Positions 15,608 to 25,053 of a DNA stretch of 64,000 nucleotides are shown here, one piece after another. The notes below the pieces were generated by a model. The model made no database searches. It saw nothing but the letters and a program-made list of their open reading frames with translations, and had not been told where the DNA came from. The position numbers and the translations under genes are program-made. The stretch's first letter is position 1. Each line of letters begins with the position of its first letter. The stretch covers positions 62,001 to 126,000 of the forward strand of contig JAFLBQ010000002.1 of the NCBI GenBank assembly GCA_017303805.1, written 5' to 3'. The DNA is from Cytophagales bacterium. Its GTDB lineage: Bacteria > Bacteroidota > Bacteroidia > Cytophagales > Cyclobacteriaceae.

Positions 15608-18600
15608 CTAACGTACCACTACCCGCACTCCCTCCGAGTGACTTGCAAACTCGGGCGCGTACATGCACTGAATGTTGGTTACCCCGTTGGAAAAATCGCC
15701 CTTCTGTGCTACGCGTAAATCGTATTCAAACACATACGTGCCTTTACCCAAATACCCAATAAAGAAGTTAGTGGCCAGATCGCGCGTGCTCTCGTAGTAA
15801 TACAATCCGTCCTGATATTTATAGGTAGAGATTGTAGTAGTCGGTTCAAAACCAGCCGCCCGCATATCTTTCAAGTGCACGTACTCCATGGCGCGGTCAA
15901 CCCGCAACTCAATTCGCACTTTCACCAAATCACCTACTTTAAGTGCAACCTTGTCTGTAAGGGGCGAAATAACCGGCCCGCGAGCGGTAAGCTCTTGTTT
16001 AAAAAGTTGCTTCTTCAATTTCAAGGGCGTTTCGGCCGGAGTAATTTTATCCAACTGTTCAAAGTATTGCCAGTACGCTGCACCCCACGCTACGCCCTCA
16101 TCTGTTTTTGAAATCGTAATCTTGCCCATGTCGGGTTTAATTTCACCAGCCTGCCACGCAGTTTTAAAATATCCGGTGCCCGCTTCAACTCTCGTGTCTT
16201 CGCGTTTGGTTGGATCTATTGTTTCGTTTCCAACTTTAACTTCTACCACTTTGGTGTTGGCCAGGGCATCGGCACCTCTACGCAACAAGGCATAGCAGGC
16301 TTCGGTAGTAGCCTTCGTGGTTTTCCAATCCTGGGTTTGCTTTTGCTTTAGCAACCACACCTTCAATTCTTCAACCGCTTTCAAATCGTGGGCAACCTCA
16401 TCGTACACTTCTATCATAAGCGCCTGCGTTTCGATGGGCGCCTGGTACCAGAAATACCCCCGATCGGTTTTCCAATACATGCCCATTTCTTCTGATCGCA
16501 ACGCCCGCTCGCTAAAAGATTTAATCATGGCAGCCGCAGTGGTTGTATCATTAAACCGATGCAACGCCAGGCTTAACATACCTTCCAGGTACAAGCCTTT
16601 TTGCAACCAGTATTTTTTTGCCTGGCCTAAATAGTAATTGAACGCTTCTTTTACATCCTCAGGTATTGCTACGTCTTTAAAATAGCTGCGCATGTAGAGG
16701 TAGTGAATCTGACTATAGCCCAAATGATCATCTTCAAGTTTGGTAAGCCCCCGTTTGGCATTAGCTTTTACTTCATCATAATCGCTTTTAAGCTGATAGT
16801 CCAAGTATCCGATAGCTCGGGTTAGCATTGTCCAGATGCGGGCATCTTCGCGCACAGCACGCACACCCAACACATCTAAATGTCCCATACCGCTAACAAT
16901 GTGCTGCGTCATGTACCGGTCTTCTTTAAAACCCGGAAACCAGCTAAAGCCGCCACTCGCATTCTGTGCTTTGATAATTTTATCCAATGCACGTTCCTGT
17001 TCGTTCGCCATGCGATTGAGATCAAACAACAAACCCACATTGCGTTTACGTTGCGATTCATCCTTGGCATGTAACACCCATGGTGTTTCTTCCAGCAAAG
17101 CAGATTTTAACTCCTGATTTTTTTCAAGATTAGAAAGCAACGCATCGGGCTGAATGTTCTTCCACGTATCAAACACCTGCTTAATGCGTGGGCTTGAATT
17201 AGCAATGTGCGCGGCAATACTATTCGCATAAAATTTACTGTAGGTTTGCTCCACACAATCGTATGGATATTCCATCAGGTAAGGCAACGATTGAATGGCA
17301 TACCACGCTGGATTAGAGGTGAACTCCAGCGTAAAGCGATGATGGCGCAACGTTTTCGATTTGTTGTCCACCATTTTTTCGAACTTAAAGGTTTTGGTTT
17401 GCTTACCGCGAATAGGCAGTGGTAATGATTCCGTTACCAGCATTCTGTTGGTTACTACCGGAATAGTCATTTCTTCACCATCCGAAAAATTACCGGCCTT
17501 GGCTACCACACGATAAGTAAGCGCTTGCACCCCTTCCGGAATTTCAATGCTCCATTCTAAGTTGGTGCTCTGGCGGGGCTTCAATGAAAAAGGTTTTGCA
17601 TTCGCATTTTTTTTCATTTGTACATCTACCGACTTCATGGTAAGTGCATCAAAAAATTCAAGTTGAGCCTGACCGGTTAATTCCGCATCCACCAGACTGC
17701 TTACTTTCACCGCAAAAATCATTTTATCATTCTCGCGGAAGAAGCGCGGCTGGTTCGGTACCACCATCAGTTCTTTTTGAGTTACGAGATGATTTACAAT
17801 GGAGCCCGACATTAAATCGGGCGTGTGTGCAAAACCCAGCATCTTCCAACGCGTAAGCGCTTCGGGAATGGTGAAGCTAATGATAATCTCACCTTCGGCA
17901 TTGGTTTGTAAGTGTGGATAAAAGAAAGCAGTTTCATTAAAGTTGGTGCGCACTTTTACTGATCCAAAATCTTCCTTAACCGGTTGGCCGGGTTGATTGG
18001 TAGGCGGAACACTCATAGTATCCTCCAATACTGATTCGCGTTCTTCAGCGGGTGCAGCAGCCATATCCAATGACTCACTCAGAGCAAAGGTTGCTTCTGA
18101 TTTCATCATTCGCTTTGCATCGGCACCGCCTGCACGAAGTCGCATGCTTCCATAATAAAACTCATAGAAACTATATCCAAACCAGTTAAAGCGATCAAAG
18201 TAAATTCCCTGTGGTGACCGGAGATACTCTGAATTCCAGTTTTTAATATGCGTAGTTAAATCCCTTCTGCTAAATCCGTTGGTACTACTCCACCCTAATC
18301 GTGTGTAATGCGAATTAAAGAAATTAGCATACCAACTGTTGCTGCGGAATTGATCCAGCGATTCATCGTAAAGCGTAGCCACCATTTCGGCTGCAATTTT
18401 CTCGGCACCGGTGCCTTTAATCTTGATTTTCCATTGCTCCTGCTGGCCCGGCTGCAGCTTATCTCTGAAACTTTCGAAAGCAATGCTCAGAATTTTATTG
18501 GAGAACGGCACTGAAACAGTTTCGCTTTGTTTATACAGGCGATTGTCTTTGATGAAAGTAAAGTGAATGCCGAGGTTGCCCCGATCAGCTTCCGTTACCG

Positions 18601-21600
18601 GAACTTCAAACAGCCGTTGTTCATTTTTTAATTCAATCCACTCGTGTTTTAATAATTCGCCATCACGCTCTACTTCATACAGGGCAACAATTTTCTTGTC
18701 GCTGGTGCCAATTACAAAGGCTGCGCTCTCGCCAGGCTCGGCCGCCATCTTAATTGATTGAAAATATTTTACCTGTGGAATGGGGATTGTTTTTTCAGAA
18801 GGTGCTGACACAGTGAAGTAACTCACTTCTTTCACTTCCTGTCCGGAAGCATCCAGCGCTTTTATCTCTAACACATACTCACCCAATTTCCATTTATTAA
18901 GATTTTCAAGGGCGAAGGTTTTCTTTTCGGCTGTGTTGAAGTTCAAATCGAAAACTTCTTTGGCACGCTCCCACTTAAACTTGTTGGTTTCGTCTTCAAA
19001 CAAATCTGCTGGAAAGAACTGATAGTATTGTTCGCGCGAATAAAGTGCACGATCGGGTTGCTCCCACAGGCGTGCACGAAAGGCCTTGGCTGGCGATTTA
19101 AGTTCAAAGATCTTGAGGCTCCCTTTTGCCGCTTCAAACTGCCCGGCAAGGTTGGTAGTTGAAATGGTAAACTCTTTGGGTGCTGTTAGCTGATCTTTGT
19201 TAATGTTGCTGATGTAAACACTTACCTGCAACGATTTATACCCAACTGAAATAATAGTGCTGCTGCTGTGTGTTTCACCATTTATATCGGTAACATCGGC
19301 ATACAGGGTGTAGTCAAAAACCGGATCAGATGCCCGATCTACATTGCGATCGGGAATTGCCGTAAAGTTTACTACAAACTTTCCATCGCCATCGGTCTCT
19401 GTTTTGCCATTTGCAATTTCCATTTCGGGCGAGGGCGGATAGTAACCCCAGCGGCACCACCACCAGTACGGATACCGCGCCATGCGCACAACGCGATAAC
19501 TGACAGCCGCGCCATCAATGTTAGCACCGGAATACGCACGCGCAAAACCTTCGGCTTTGATGGTTTCATCTAAGCGGAATGAACCTTTAACCGGTTCAAA
19601 GTCCACTTCAAATTTGGGTCGCTTGTATTCTTCTACTGAAAAATAAACGGTGCCGCTTCCACTCTGTAAACTCATCTGCCCGGTAAGGCCCGTAGAAGGC
19701 GCAGTGAATGTTCCGCTAAACGTACCGTACTCGTTGGTAGTTACCTGCACATTACCACGCTCTTGATTATTCACATCATAAAGCTTGACGGTATGAATAG
19801 ATTTTCTTCCAAGCTCAGAAGTTTTCCCATCGGTGTCAACCACCAGTCCTTTAAAATAAATTGTTTGGCCTGGCCTGTAGATGGCACGATCTAAGAAGAA
19901 GAACGTTTGCTGGTGTTTATCCGGTTGTTGTTCCTTGTACTGGTTAATGTTACCGCCATAATACGAGTAATGATCGATCGGTTCGGTGCTGTTGCGATCG
20001 GCCCGGTAGGTAAAGGTGAATGAAAAGTTTCGGTACTGTTCATTTCGCAGATAGGGAATCTTCGCATAGCCTTTGGCATCCGATGTATATGCACCTACTT
20101 TTATCGCTTCATAAGCTTGCTTCCGCGAATTGTAATAATTAGAAATTACATCGATCACTACACCCGCAAAGGGCTCGCCCGTTTTTCGATGGAGCACCCG
20201 AACTTCGGTGCTGCCATCTTTTAAGGAGCGGTGAATAAAGCTGATGTTGGAGACAGCCGTAAAGGCATAAGCCACGCTGTTACTATTTATCGCAAAGTCA
20301 GCCCGGTGGCTGAAAAGGATCATGTACTCCCCTTCGGGCAAGGCATCTAATTTTACTTCCAGGCTATGCTGTTGGTAGTCGCCCTCATCGGGCAACACAT
20401 ACTTGCCGGCTTTAACCGGAGTTTTTGGCAGGAAATATTCCAGAAATTTCTCTTCACGATCTACGTTATAATTGCGCTCCCATTTCTTGCGTTGGGCGCG
20501 CACTTCTTCGCGTGTAACTTTAACAATCCGGTAATGCAGATCGGTAAAATTTTTATACCGTATCAAAGCCCTGAACGGCTCGCCCGGCAGGTTGTTTTCT
20601 TCCAGTACCGCACTCAGGTTTTTTGCTTTCAAATCGGTTTGCAGGTTCTCGCATTCAATTGCGCCATCAGAATCAGGAAATCTTTTCTTACCGGCTTCTG
20701 CAATTTCTAATGCTTTTTTTAAATCCCACTTATGGGCATCGGATTGTAACGGCTTATACAGTTGCCCTTGCTCTACATACGTTTGAGCCACCAAAAACGT
20801 AGCCCGGGTTGAAATGGGATGCGCCAGGTACTTCTGTTCCAACTTCTCTAAAGCACTCCGGTACAGTGGGTCTTTATCGGGCAGCACCAGGTTGGTGTGC
20901 ATGAACGTTATGCGGGCCAGATCCAGATCAACCAGCGCTTCGGGGTCTTTATCACCAAGATGAAAACGTGTTAACTCCTGAAATAACTGTACAGCAAAAT
21001 ACTTCAGCGAAAAAGTATCTTGTGTAGCGATGGTTAAACCGGCAAACGTAGCAGCATCGGCCAGATAATTTTGCTGATCTAACACAAACGCATAAACAGG
21101 TTGCGTAAGAGTAGCTTCGCTACCCGAAGCAAACGTGAGGGCACGATGCGACAGAAAATCAAACAACGTTGGGCGGTAACTACGGCCGCGGCCATCACCG
21201 GTATGCATAACCGGTTCATATAAATCAATTTGCGTGTTTTTACTTTTGTCTGCTTGCTGTAAAGAAAGTTTATACTGCTGCAACGTTTCTTCTACAATTT
21301 TATTCAAACTCCAGGTTTCAATATCATCTTGTTGGGTGGTGGTTTCGCTGCGGTTATTAAACCGATAGCGGTTGTTCTGGTAGTATTGCCAATACATTTC
21401 GGCCAGCATGGAATGCAGCAGCGGTTTAACCGGAAACGTGGCCGCGGTAGCCTCCTCGCGCAAGCGGTTGAGGTTTTTAACAAATGCGTTCTCTTCTTTA
21501 TAGTCGGTAAACTTTAGTTGGTGAATAACCGCTTTTACCAGTTGGGGTGCGTTCTGTTCTTTCCTGGCTTCGGCATAAATGGTGTTTACCACCTTCAGAG

Positions 21601-21742
21601 CCGACTCGGGCAAACCTTTGTTTTCAAAATCTTTGACCTCCTGCCAGGCCTTTTCGTAATTGTAGGGCATTGTGCTTTTAATTTGTTCTAAATCAATACT
21701 CACTAACAAACTTGCTAAAACTACCAATAGCTGTGCTTTCAT
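15608..21742 (-). CDS. Alpha-2-macroglobulin family protein with thioester motif
   Basis: Giant exported protein of 2044 residues. Bacterial alpha-2-macroglobulins are thought to trap foreign proteases in the envelope through a thioester. The N-terminal signal is MKAQLLVVLASLLVSIDL, followed by a helical region unique to the Bacteroidota branch (residues 30-400), MG-type beta domains (for example FFFLDRAIYRPGQTIYFKG, the MG2 hallmark), the alpha-2-macroglobulin core (KVRTNFNETAFFYPHLQTN, SFTIPEALTRWKMLGFAH), then the thioester motif YPYDCVEQ near residue 1499 and a helical toroid domain. CxEQ is intact, so covalent trapping is plausible. No PbpC gene, its partner in proteobacteria, is near. 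Standalone gene ahead of the hairpin at 15520-15543. Confidence 0.92.
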   Translation of the reverse strand: MKAQLLVVLASLLVSIDLEQIKSTMPYNYEKAWQEVKDFENKGLPESALKVVNTIYAEARKEQNAPQLVKAVIHQLKFTDYKEENAFVKNLNRLREEATAATFPVKPLLHSMLAEMYWQYYQNNRYRFNNRSETTTQQDDIETWSLNKIVEETLQQYKLSLQQADKSKNTQIDLYEPVMHTGDGRGRSYRPTLFDFLSHRALTFASGSEATLTQPVYAFVLDQQNYLADAATFAGLTIATQDTFSLKYFAVQLFQELTRFHLGDKDPEALVDLDLARITFMHTNLVLPDKDPLYRSALEKLEQKYLAHPISTRATFLVAQTYVEQGQLYKPLQSDAHKWDLKKALEIAEAGKKRFPDSDGAIECENLQTDLKAKNLSAVLEENNLPGEPFRALIRYKNFTDLHYRIVKVTREEVRAQRKKWERNYNVDREEKFLEYFLPKTPVKAGKYVLPDEGDYQQHSLEVKLDALPEGEYMILFSHRADFAINSNSVAYAFTAVSNISFIHRSLKDGSTEVRVLHRKTGEPFAGVVIDVISNYYNSRKQAYEAIKVGAYTSDAKGYAKIPYLRNEQYRNFSFTFTYRADRNSTEPIDHYSYYGGNINQYKEQQPDKHQQTFFFLDRAIYRPGQTIYFKGLVVDTDGKTSELGRKSIHTVKLYDVNNQERGNVQVTTNEYGTFSGTFTAPSTGLTGQMSLQSGSGTVYFSVEEYKRPKFEVDFEPVKGSFRLDETIKAEGFARAYSGANIDGAAVSYRVVRMARYPYWWWCRWGYYPPSPEMEIANGKTETDGDGKFVVNFTAIPDRNVDRASDPVFDYTLYADVTDINGETHSSSTIISVGYKSLQVSVYISNINKDQLTAPKEFTISTTNLAGQFEAAKGSLKIFELKSPAKAFRARLWEQPDRALYSREQYYQFFPADLFEDETNKFKWERAKEVFDLNFNTAEKKTFALENLNKWKLGEYVLEIKALDASGQEVKEVSYFTVSAPSEKTIPIPQVKYFQSIKMAAEPGESAAFVIGTSDKKIVALYEVERDGELLKHEWIELKNEQRLFEVPVTEADRGNLGIHFTFIKDNRLYKQSETVSVPFSNKILSIAFESFRDKLQPGQQEQWKIKIKGTGAEKIAAEMVATLYDESLDQFRSNSWYANFFNSHYTRLGWSSTNGFSRRDLTTHIKNWNSEYLRSPQGIYFDRFNWFGYSFYEFYYGSMRLRAGGADAKRMMKSEATFALSESLDMAAAPAEERESVLEDTMSVPPTNQPGQPVKEDFGSVKVRTNFNETAFFYPHLQTNAEGEIIISFTIPEALTRWKMLGFAHTPDLMSGSIVNHLVTQKELMVVPNQPRFFRENDKMIFAVKVSSLVDAELTGQAQLEFFDALTMKSVDVQMKKNANAKPFSLKPRQSTNLEWSIEIPEGVQALTYRVVAKAGNFSDGEEMTIPVVTNRMLVTESLPLPIRGKQTKTFKFEKMVDNKSKTLRHHRFTLEFTSNPAWYAIQSLPYLMEYPYDCVEQTYSKFYANSIAAHIANSSPRIKQVFDTWKNIQPDALLSNLEKNQELKSALLEETPWVLHAKDESQRKRNVGLLFDLNRMANEQERALDKIIKAQNASGGFSWFPGFKEDRYMTQHIVSGMGHLDVLGVRAVREDARIWTMLTRAIGYLDYQLKSDYDEVKANAKRGLTKLEDDHLGYSQIHYLYMRSYFKDVAIPEDVKEAFNYYLGQAKKYWLQKGLYLEGMLSLALHRFNDTTTAAAMIKSFSERALRSEEMGMYWKTDRGYFWYQAPIETQALMIEVYDEVAHDLKAVEELKVWLLKQKQTQDWKTTKATTEACYALLRRGADALANTKVVEVKVGNETIDPTKREDTRVEAGTGYFKTAWQAGEIKPDMGKITISKTDEGVAWGAAYWQYFEQLDKITPAETPLKLKKQLFKQELTARGPVISPLTDKVALKVGDLVKVRIELRVDRAMEYVHLKDMRAAGFEPTTTISTYKYQDGLYYYESTRDLATNFFIGYLGKGTYVFEYDLRVAQKGDFSNGVTNIQCMYAPEFASHSEGVRVVVR

Positions 21743-21929
21743 AAAGTTTGTGGTTATACCTGCTTAATTCAACCCACCAAGGTTGGTCACTGCTTTAAGA
21801 TGCAAAAATGTTGCTATTCCACAACCCCGGAAAAAGTTTTTCTAAAAACCTGGGGTGTGCAGTGGCGTAAAAGGTTACGCATCAGAATTGAGAAATTGCC
21901 TTCGTCAAAACGTAAGACAACCGAAAAGT

Positions 21930-23366
21930 CTACTTAAAATGTTTCAGTTTGATAATTTCTTCGGGCTTAAGAAAACGCCATTCGCCACGACCTAAATCTT
22001 TCTTATCTAATCCGGCATACACCACACGATCTAATTTTTCAACCTCGTATCCCAACGATTCAAAGATTCTGCGCACAATCCGGTTCCAACCTATGTGCAA
22101 TTCAATCCCAAGGGTGCTGTTGTCGCCATCTACAATGGCAAGGTCATCAACCATTGCCCGGCCTTCTTCCAGGTAAACCCCTTCTTTTATCTTTTCAAAA
22201 TCTGTTTTGGTAATGGGCTTATCTAACTCAACCCGGTAAATCTTTTTTACATTGTACGATGGGTGCGTGAGTTTATCGGCCAGGTCGCCATCGTTGGTAA
22301 GCAATAACAAGCCGGTGGTGTTTCGGTCTAACCTTCCTACCGGGTAAATGCGTTCCGGGCCGGCATTGGCCACAATACTCATTACCGTTTTTCGCTCTTG
22401 CGGATCATCGGTAGTTGTAATAAAACCTTTGGGTTTGTTAAGCAGAATGTAAACCGGCTTTTCGGCCTTCAGTTTTTTACCCTCGTAGCGTACTTCATCG
22501 GTGCGCTTTACCTTGTGGCCCATTTCGGTAACCACTTCGCCATTCACCGTTACCAGGCCCAGCTTTATTAACTCATCGGCCTCGCGCCTGCTGCCCACTC
22601 CGCTGTTGGCCATAAACTTATTTAAGCGAATTAAATCAGAGTCGGTCTTTGGCTTTTCTTCTGCAGAACGCCTGCTGGATTTTACATCGCGTTGTTTATC
22701 GAACGGCTTTCGCTTGTAAGGCAAACCGTAGTTGGTTCCTTTGCCATAAGGTTTATCGCCATCCTCGCGCTGCTTTTTATCGAAAGGCTTTTTGGTAAAC
22801 CGGGCCGGGCCGCTGGAGCGGGAATCAAAACGCCCGCCCGCCCGCTTTGAAAAGCCCGGGCCTTGCTCAGAATCTCCATAACTCTTCTTCCCAAAACGAT
22901 CGCCTTTGGGTTTATCAAATCCACCCCGGTTAAAACTTCCGCGCTTTTTAAATTCGGGTTTCTCTCCTTCTGCTCCAAATCGTTTCTTTTCAAACCGGGA
23001 GCCTTCGGGCTTATCAAAATCTTTTCTTTCCGATCGGTCAAAACTTTTCTTGCCAAAACCGCGGGCCGTAAAGCCTGCGTTGCGCTTTTTCTCAAACCCG
23101 GGTTTATCATCCGTGCCATAAGATTTTCTCTTGAATGAATTCCGCTCATCGCCATCGGATTTCTTACCACGCGCACCGCCTCCTGACTTTGAAAAGCCCG
23201 GCTTCTCTAATCTGTCGTACCGCGGGCGCTCCGATCTTTCCGATCGCTTACCAAAGGCCCGGCTATCGCCTTCGGGCTTTTCCTTTTTTCGGTTTCGAAA
23301 TGTTTTTTCGGCATCCGATCGTTTGCCAAACGAAGTAGTGCCAGATGTTTTACGCGGACGTGCCAT
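21930..23366 (-). CDS. RluB/RsuA-family rRNA pseudouridine synthase with long disordered N-terminal tail
   Basis: Converts a uridine in rRNA to pseudouridine. The catalytic half (residues 245-478) has an S4 RNA-binding domain (RLNKFMANSGVGSRREADELI region) and the RsuA/RluB signature GRLDRNTTGLLLL with catalytic Asp near residue 346, then LTHPSYNVKKIYRVELD. The first 240 residues are low complexity, built of repeats of F, G, K, R, D and S (blocks such as GFGKKSFDRSERKDFDKPEG), as in RGG-like RNA-binding tails. Such tails occur in Bacteroidota homologues but this one equals the enzyme in length. A 9-bp inverted repeat lies 20 bases upstream of the start. ScpB is encoded directly upstream. Confidence 0.9.
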   Translation of the reverse strand: MARPRKTSGTTSFGKRSDAEKTFRNRKKEKPEGDSRAFGKRSERSERPRYDRLEKPGFSKSGGGARGKKSDGDERNSFKRKSYGTDDKPGFEKKRNAGFTARGFGKKSFDRSERKDFDKPEGSRFEKKRFGAEGEKPEFKKRGSFNRGGFDKPKGDRFGKKSYGDSEQGPGFSKRAGGRFDSRSSGPARFTKKPFDKKQREDGDKPYGKGTNYGLPYKRKPFDKQRDVKSSRRSAEEKPKTDSDLIRLNKFMANSGVGSRREADELIKLGLVTVNGEVVTEMGHKVKRTDEVRYEGKKLKAEKPVYILLNKPKGFITTTDDPQERKTVMSIVANAGPERIYPVGRLDRNTTGLLLLTNDGDLADKLTHPSYNVKKIYRVELDKPITKTDFEKIKEGVYLEEGRAMVDDLAIVDGDNSTLGIELHIGWNRIVRRIFESLGYEVEKLDRVVYAGLDKKDLGRGEWRFLKPEEIIKLKHFK

Positions 23367-23385
23367 AGTTAAAATTGAATTAGGC

Positions 23386-23409
23386 TACTTAACCAAAAGT
23401 GGTTAAGTA
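23386..23409 (-). promoter_or_regulatory. Perfect inverted repeat ahead of the pseudouridine synthase gene
   Basis: TACTTAACC / GGTTAAGTA (23386-23394 and 23401-23409, six-base loop) ends 20 bases before the start at 23366. It lacks a T run on the minus strand, so an operator or leader hairpin is likelier than a terminator. Confidence 0.4.
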
Positions 23410-23471
23410 CTAAAAGATCAGTTAAAGGTAATTAAACCAACGGAAGTTTCGACTTCGCAGGGGCTTGGGTT

Positions 23472-24038
23472 CTATTGGTTTTCGGGGGTTTCGCCAATCG
23501 TGTTTACCTCGTTGGTAAAGTCTTTGGGTGTTGGCAATTCATTTATATCGTTTATGCCAAAGTACTCCATAAACTTAGGGCTGGTTCCGTAAAGAATAGG
23601 CCGGCCAATGGTTTCTGCTTTTCCCTGGATTTCAATCAGGCCTTTGTCCAACAACTTCTGCACTGCGTAATCGCAGTTTACGCCCCGAATGTTTTCAACA
23701 TCGGTTTTAGAGATCGGCTGCTTGTAAGCAATAATCGAAAGTGTTTCCATGGCCGAAGTGGACAACCGCTTTTTTGATTGCTGCTTTAGCATGATACCAA
23801 TACTGGTTTGATAGGCCGGCTTGGTTAAAAACTGGTAGCCACCGCCTGCTTTGTTAAGCTGAAACGAGTATTCTTCGCCTTTAAATTTTTCTTCTATCCG
23901 GCTAATAGCACCGGCAATGTCTTCTTCGGGCACATCGGCATTAAACATTTCCGACAAGCAGGCTTTTATATCAGCCACCTTGGCGGGCGTGGGCGAACAA
24001 AAAATCAATGCTTCGATGTGGTTCTGTAAAAAGTCCAT
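23472..24038 (-). CDS. scpB: Segregation and condensation protein B (SMC-ScpAB complex)
   Basis: Partner of SMC and ScpA in chromosome condensation. The 188 residues show the paired winged-helix layout of ScpB: the N-terminal NHIEALIFCSPTPAKVADI, the central LNKAGGGYQFLTKPAYQ, then the hallmark LSTSAMETLSIIAYKQPISK and IRGVNCDYAVQKLLDKGLIE, closing with LYGTSPKFMEYFGI. Length is normal. It precedes the pseudouridine synthase gene in the same direction, a neighbourhood conserved between scpB and rluB in many bacteria. ScpA is not in the window. Confidence 0.95.
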   Translation of the reverse strand: MDFLQNHIEALIFCSPTPAKVADIKACLSEMFNADVPEEDIAGAISRIEEKFKGEEYSFQLNKAGGGYQFLTKPAYQTSIGIMLKQQSKKRLSTSAMETLSIIAYKQPISKTDVENIRGVNCDYAVQKLLDKGLIEIQGKAETIGRPILYGTSPKFMEYFGINDINELPTPKDFTNEVNTIGETPENQ

Positions 24039-24148
24039 TGGGTGAATTTAAAAACTATAAAAAGTGCCGGTGACAATTTTCTGCTAACAAAAGATGCCGC
24101 GCAACCAGGCGCGCAACTTGTCAACGGCCTTTGTTACGTTGGTGTAAT

Positions 24149-24892
24149 CTAATCTTGCTTCATCATTTTTGCTTCGATGGATTGTGTAGTGTGTGGCACA
24201 GCAATCAATCGTTCTTTGGGTATAAGCTTGCCTGTAACCGAACAAATACCGTACGTGCGGTTCTTAATCCGGATAAGGGCATTCTCTAAATTGGTAATGT
24301 ACTTTAACTGGCGTGCAGCCAACTGACTTAAGTTTTCTTTCTCAGCAGTTTCGGCACCATCTTCCAATACTTTAGTATTACCACCCGAAGTAGCATCCGT
24401 TCCCGAATCGTTGTTGCGATTCAACGTCTCTTTCAAAATCCGAAACTCTTCGCGGGCTTTATCCAGTTTACCTAAAATCAGTGTCTCAAATTCTTTTAGT
24501 TCTTCATCGCTGTAACGGGTTTTATCGTCCGATACAACCGCAGCCTTAGCCGGTTTGTGGGCAATGGGCCGTTGATTGATGATTGGAAAAATGTTGAGTT
24601 GCGATGGGGAAAGTTTTACCGGTGGCGCAATGGGCTTGTGTTCTTTTTTAGGAGCCGGTTCAGCCGCCTTCTTGATAACAGGCTTTACTTCTTCCTTCTT
24701 AGTTGCCTTCACTTTTTTAGGTGCTGCAACTTTCTTGGCCACAACTTTTTTAGGAGCAGCCTTAGCCGGAGCCTTTTTAACAGCCTTTTTGGCAACTGGT
24801 TTAGCCTTGGCTACCTTTTTAGCCTTAGCCGTTGGTTTAGCTTTGGCAACTTTCTTAGCCGGTTTGGCTGGTTTTTTCTTCGTTTTGGCCAT
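24149..24892 (-). CDS. DksA/TraR-like protein with histone-H1-like basic N-terminus
   Basis: Residues 1 to about 90 are almost only Lys, Ala, Pro and Val (repeats of KKVAKAKP and KKAPAKAAPKK), like eukaryotic H1 tails or bacterial Hc1 proteins. The C-terminal half is DksA/TraR-like: helices YSDEELKEFETLILGKLDKAREEF and LARQL-type coiled coil, then GICSVTGKLIPKERLIAVPHTT. In canonical DksA this last region has four zinc cysteines; here only one Cys remains and the last Cys position is Thr. It may bind RNA polymerase without zinc and DNA through the tail; both are inference. A good promoter lies at 24931-24959. Function in transcription control is probable but unproven. Confidence 0.8.
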   Translation of the reverse strand: MAKTKKKPAKPAKKVAKAKPTAKAKKVAKAKPVAKKAVKKAPAKAAPKKVVAKKVAAPKKVKATKKEEVKPVIKKAAEPAPKKEHKPIAPPVKLSPSQLNIFPIINQRPIAHKPAKAAVVSDDKTRYSDEELKEFETLILGKLDKAREEFRILKETLNRNNDSGTDATSGGNTKVLEDGAETAEKENLSQLAARQLKYITNLENALIRIKNRTYGICSVTGKLIPKERLIAVPHTTQSIEAKMMKQD

Positions 24893-24930
24893 AAAACAAT
24901 CCTTTAATTAAGGGTTTTAAAAAAGATGGG

Positions 24931-24959
24931 CAAAAATACGGCTCCGGGCTTGAAACAAA
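24931..24959 (-). promoter_or_regulatory. Bacteroidota-type promoter for the DksA-like gene
   Basis: On the minus strand TTTG (24959-24956), a 17-base spacer and TATTTTTG (24938-24931) match the TTTG / TAnnTTTG pattern, about 40 bases before the start at 24892. Confidence 0.6.
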
Positions 24960-25053
24960 AAACTATGGGGCAATTTGATGGGCGAATCAAAGGGGCAAGG
25001 TTGTGATGCCGATCTGATTTAGCCCCTATTATTAAACCTGGCATGGGTACCTG

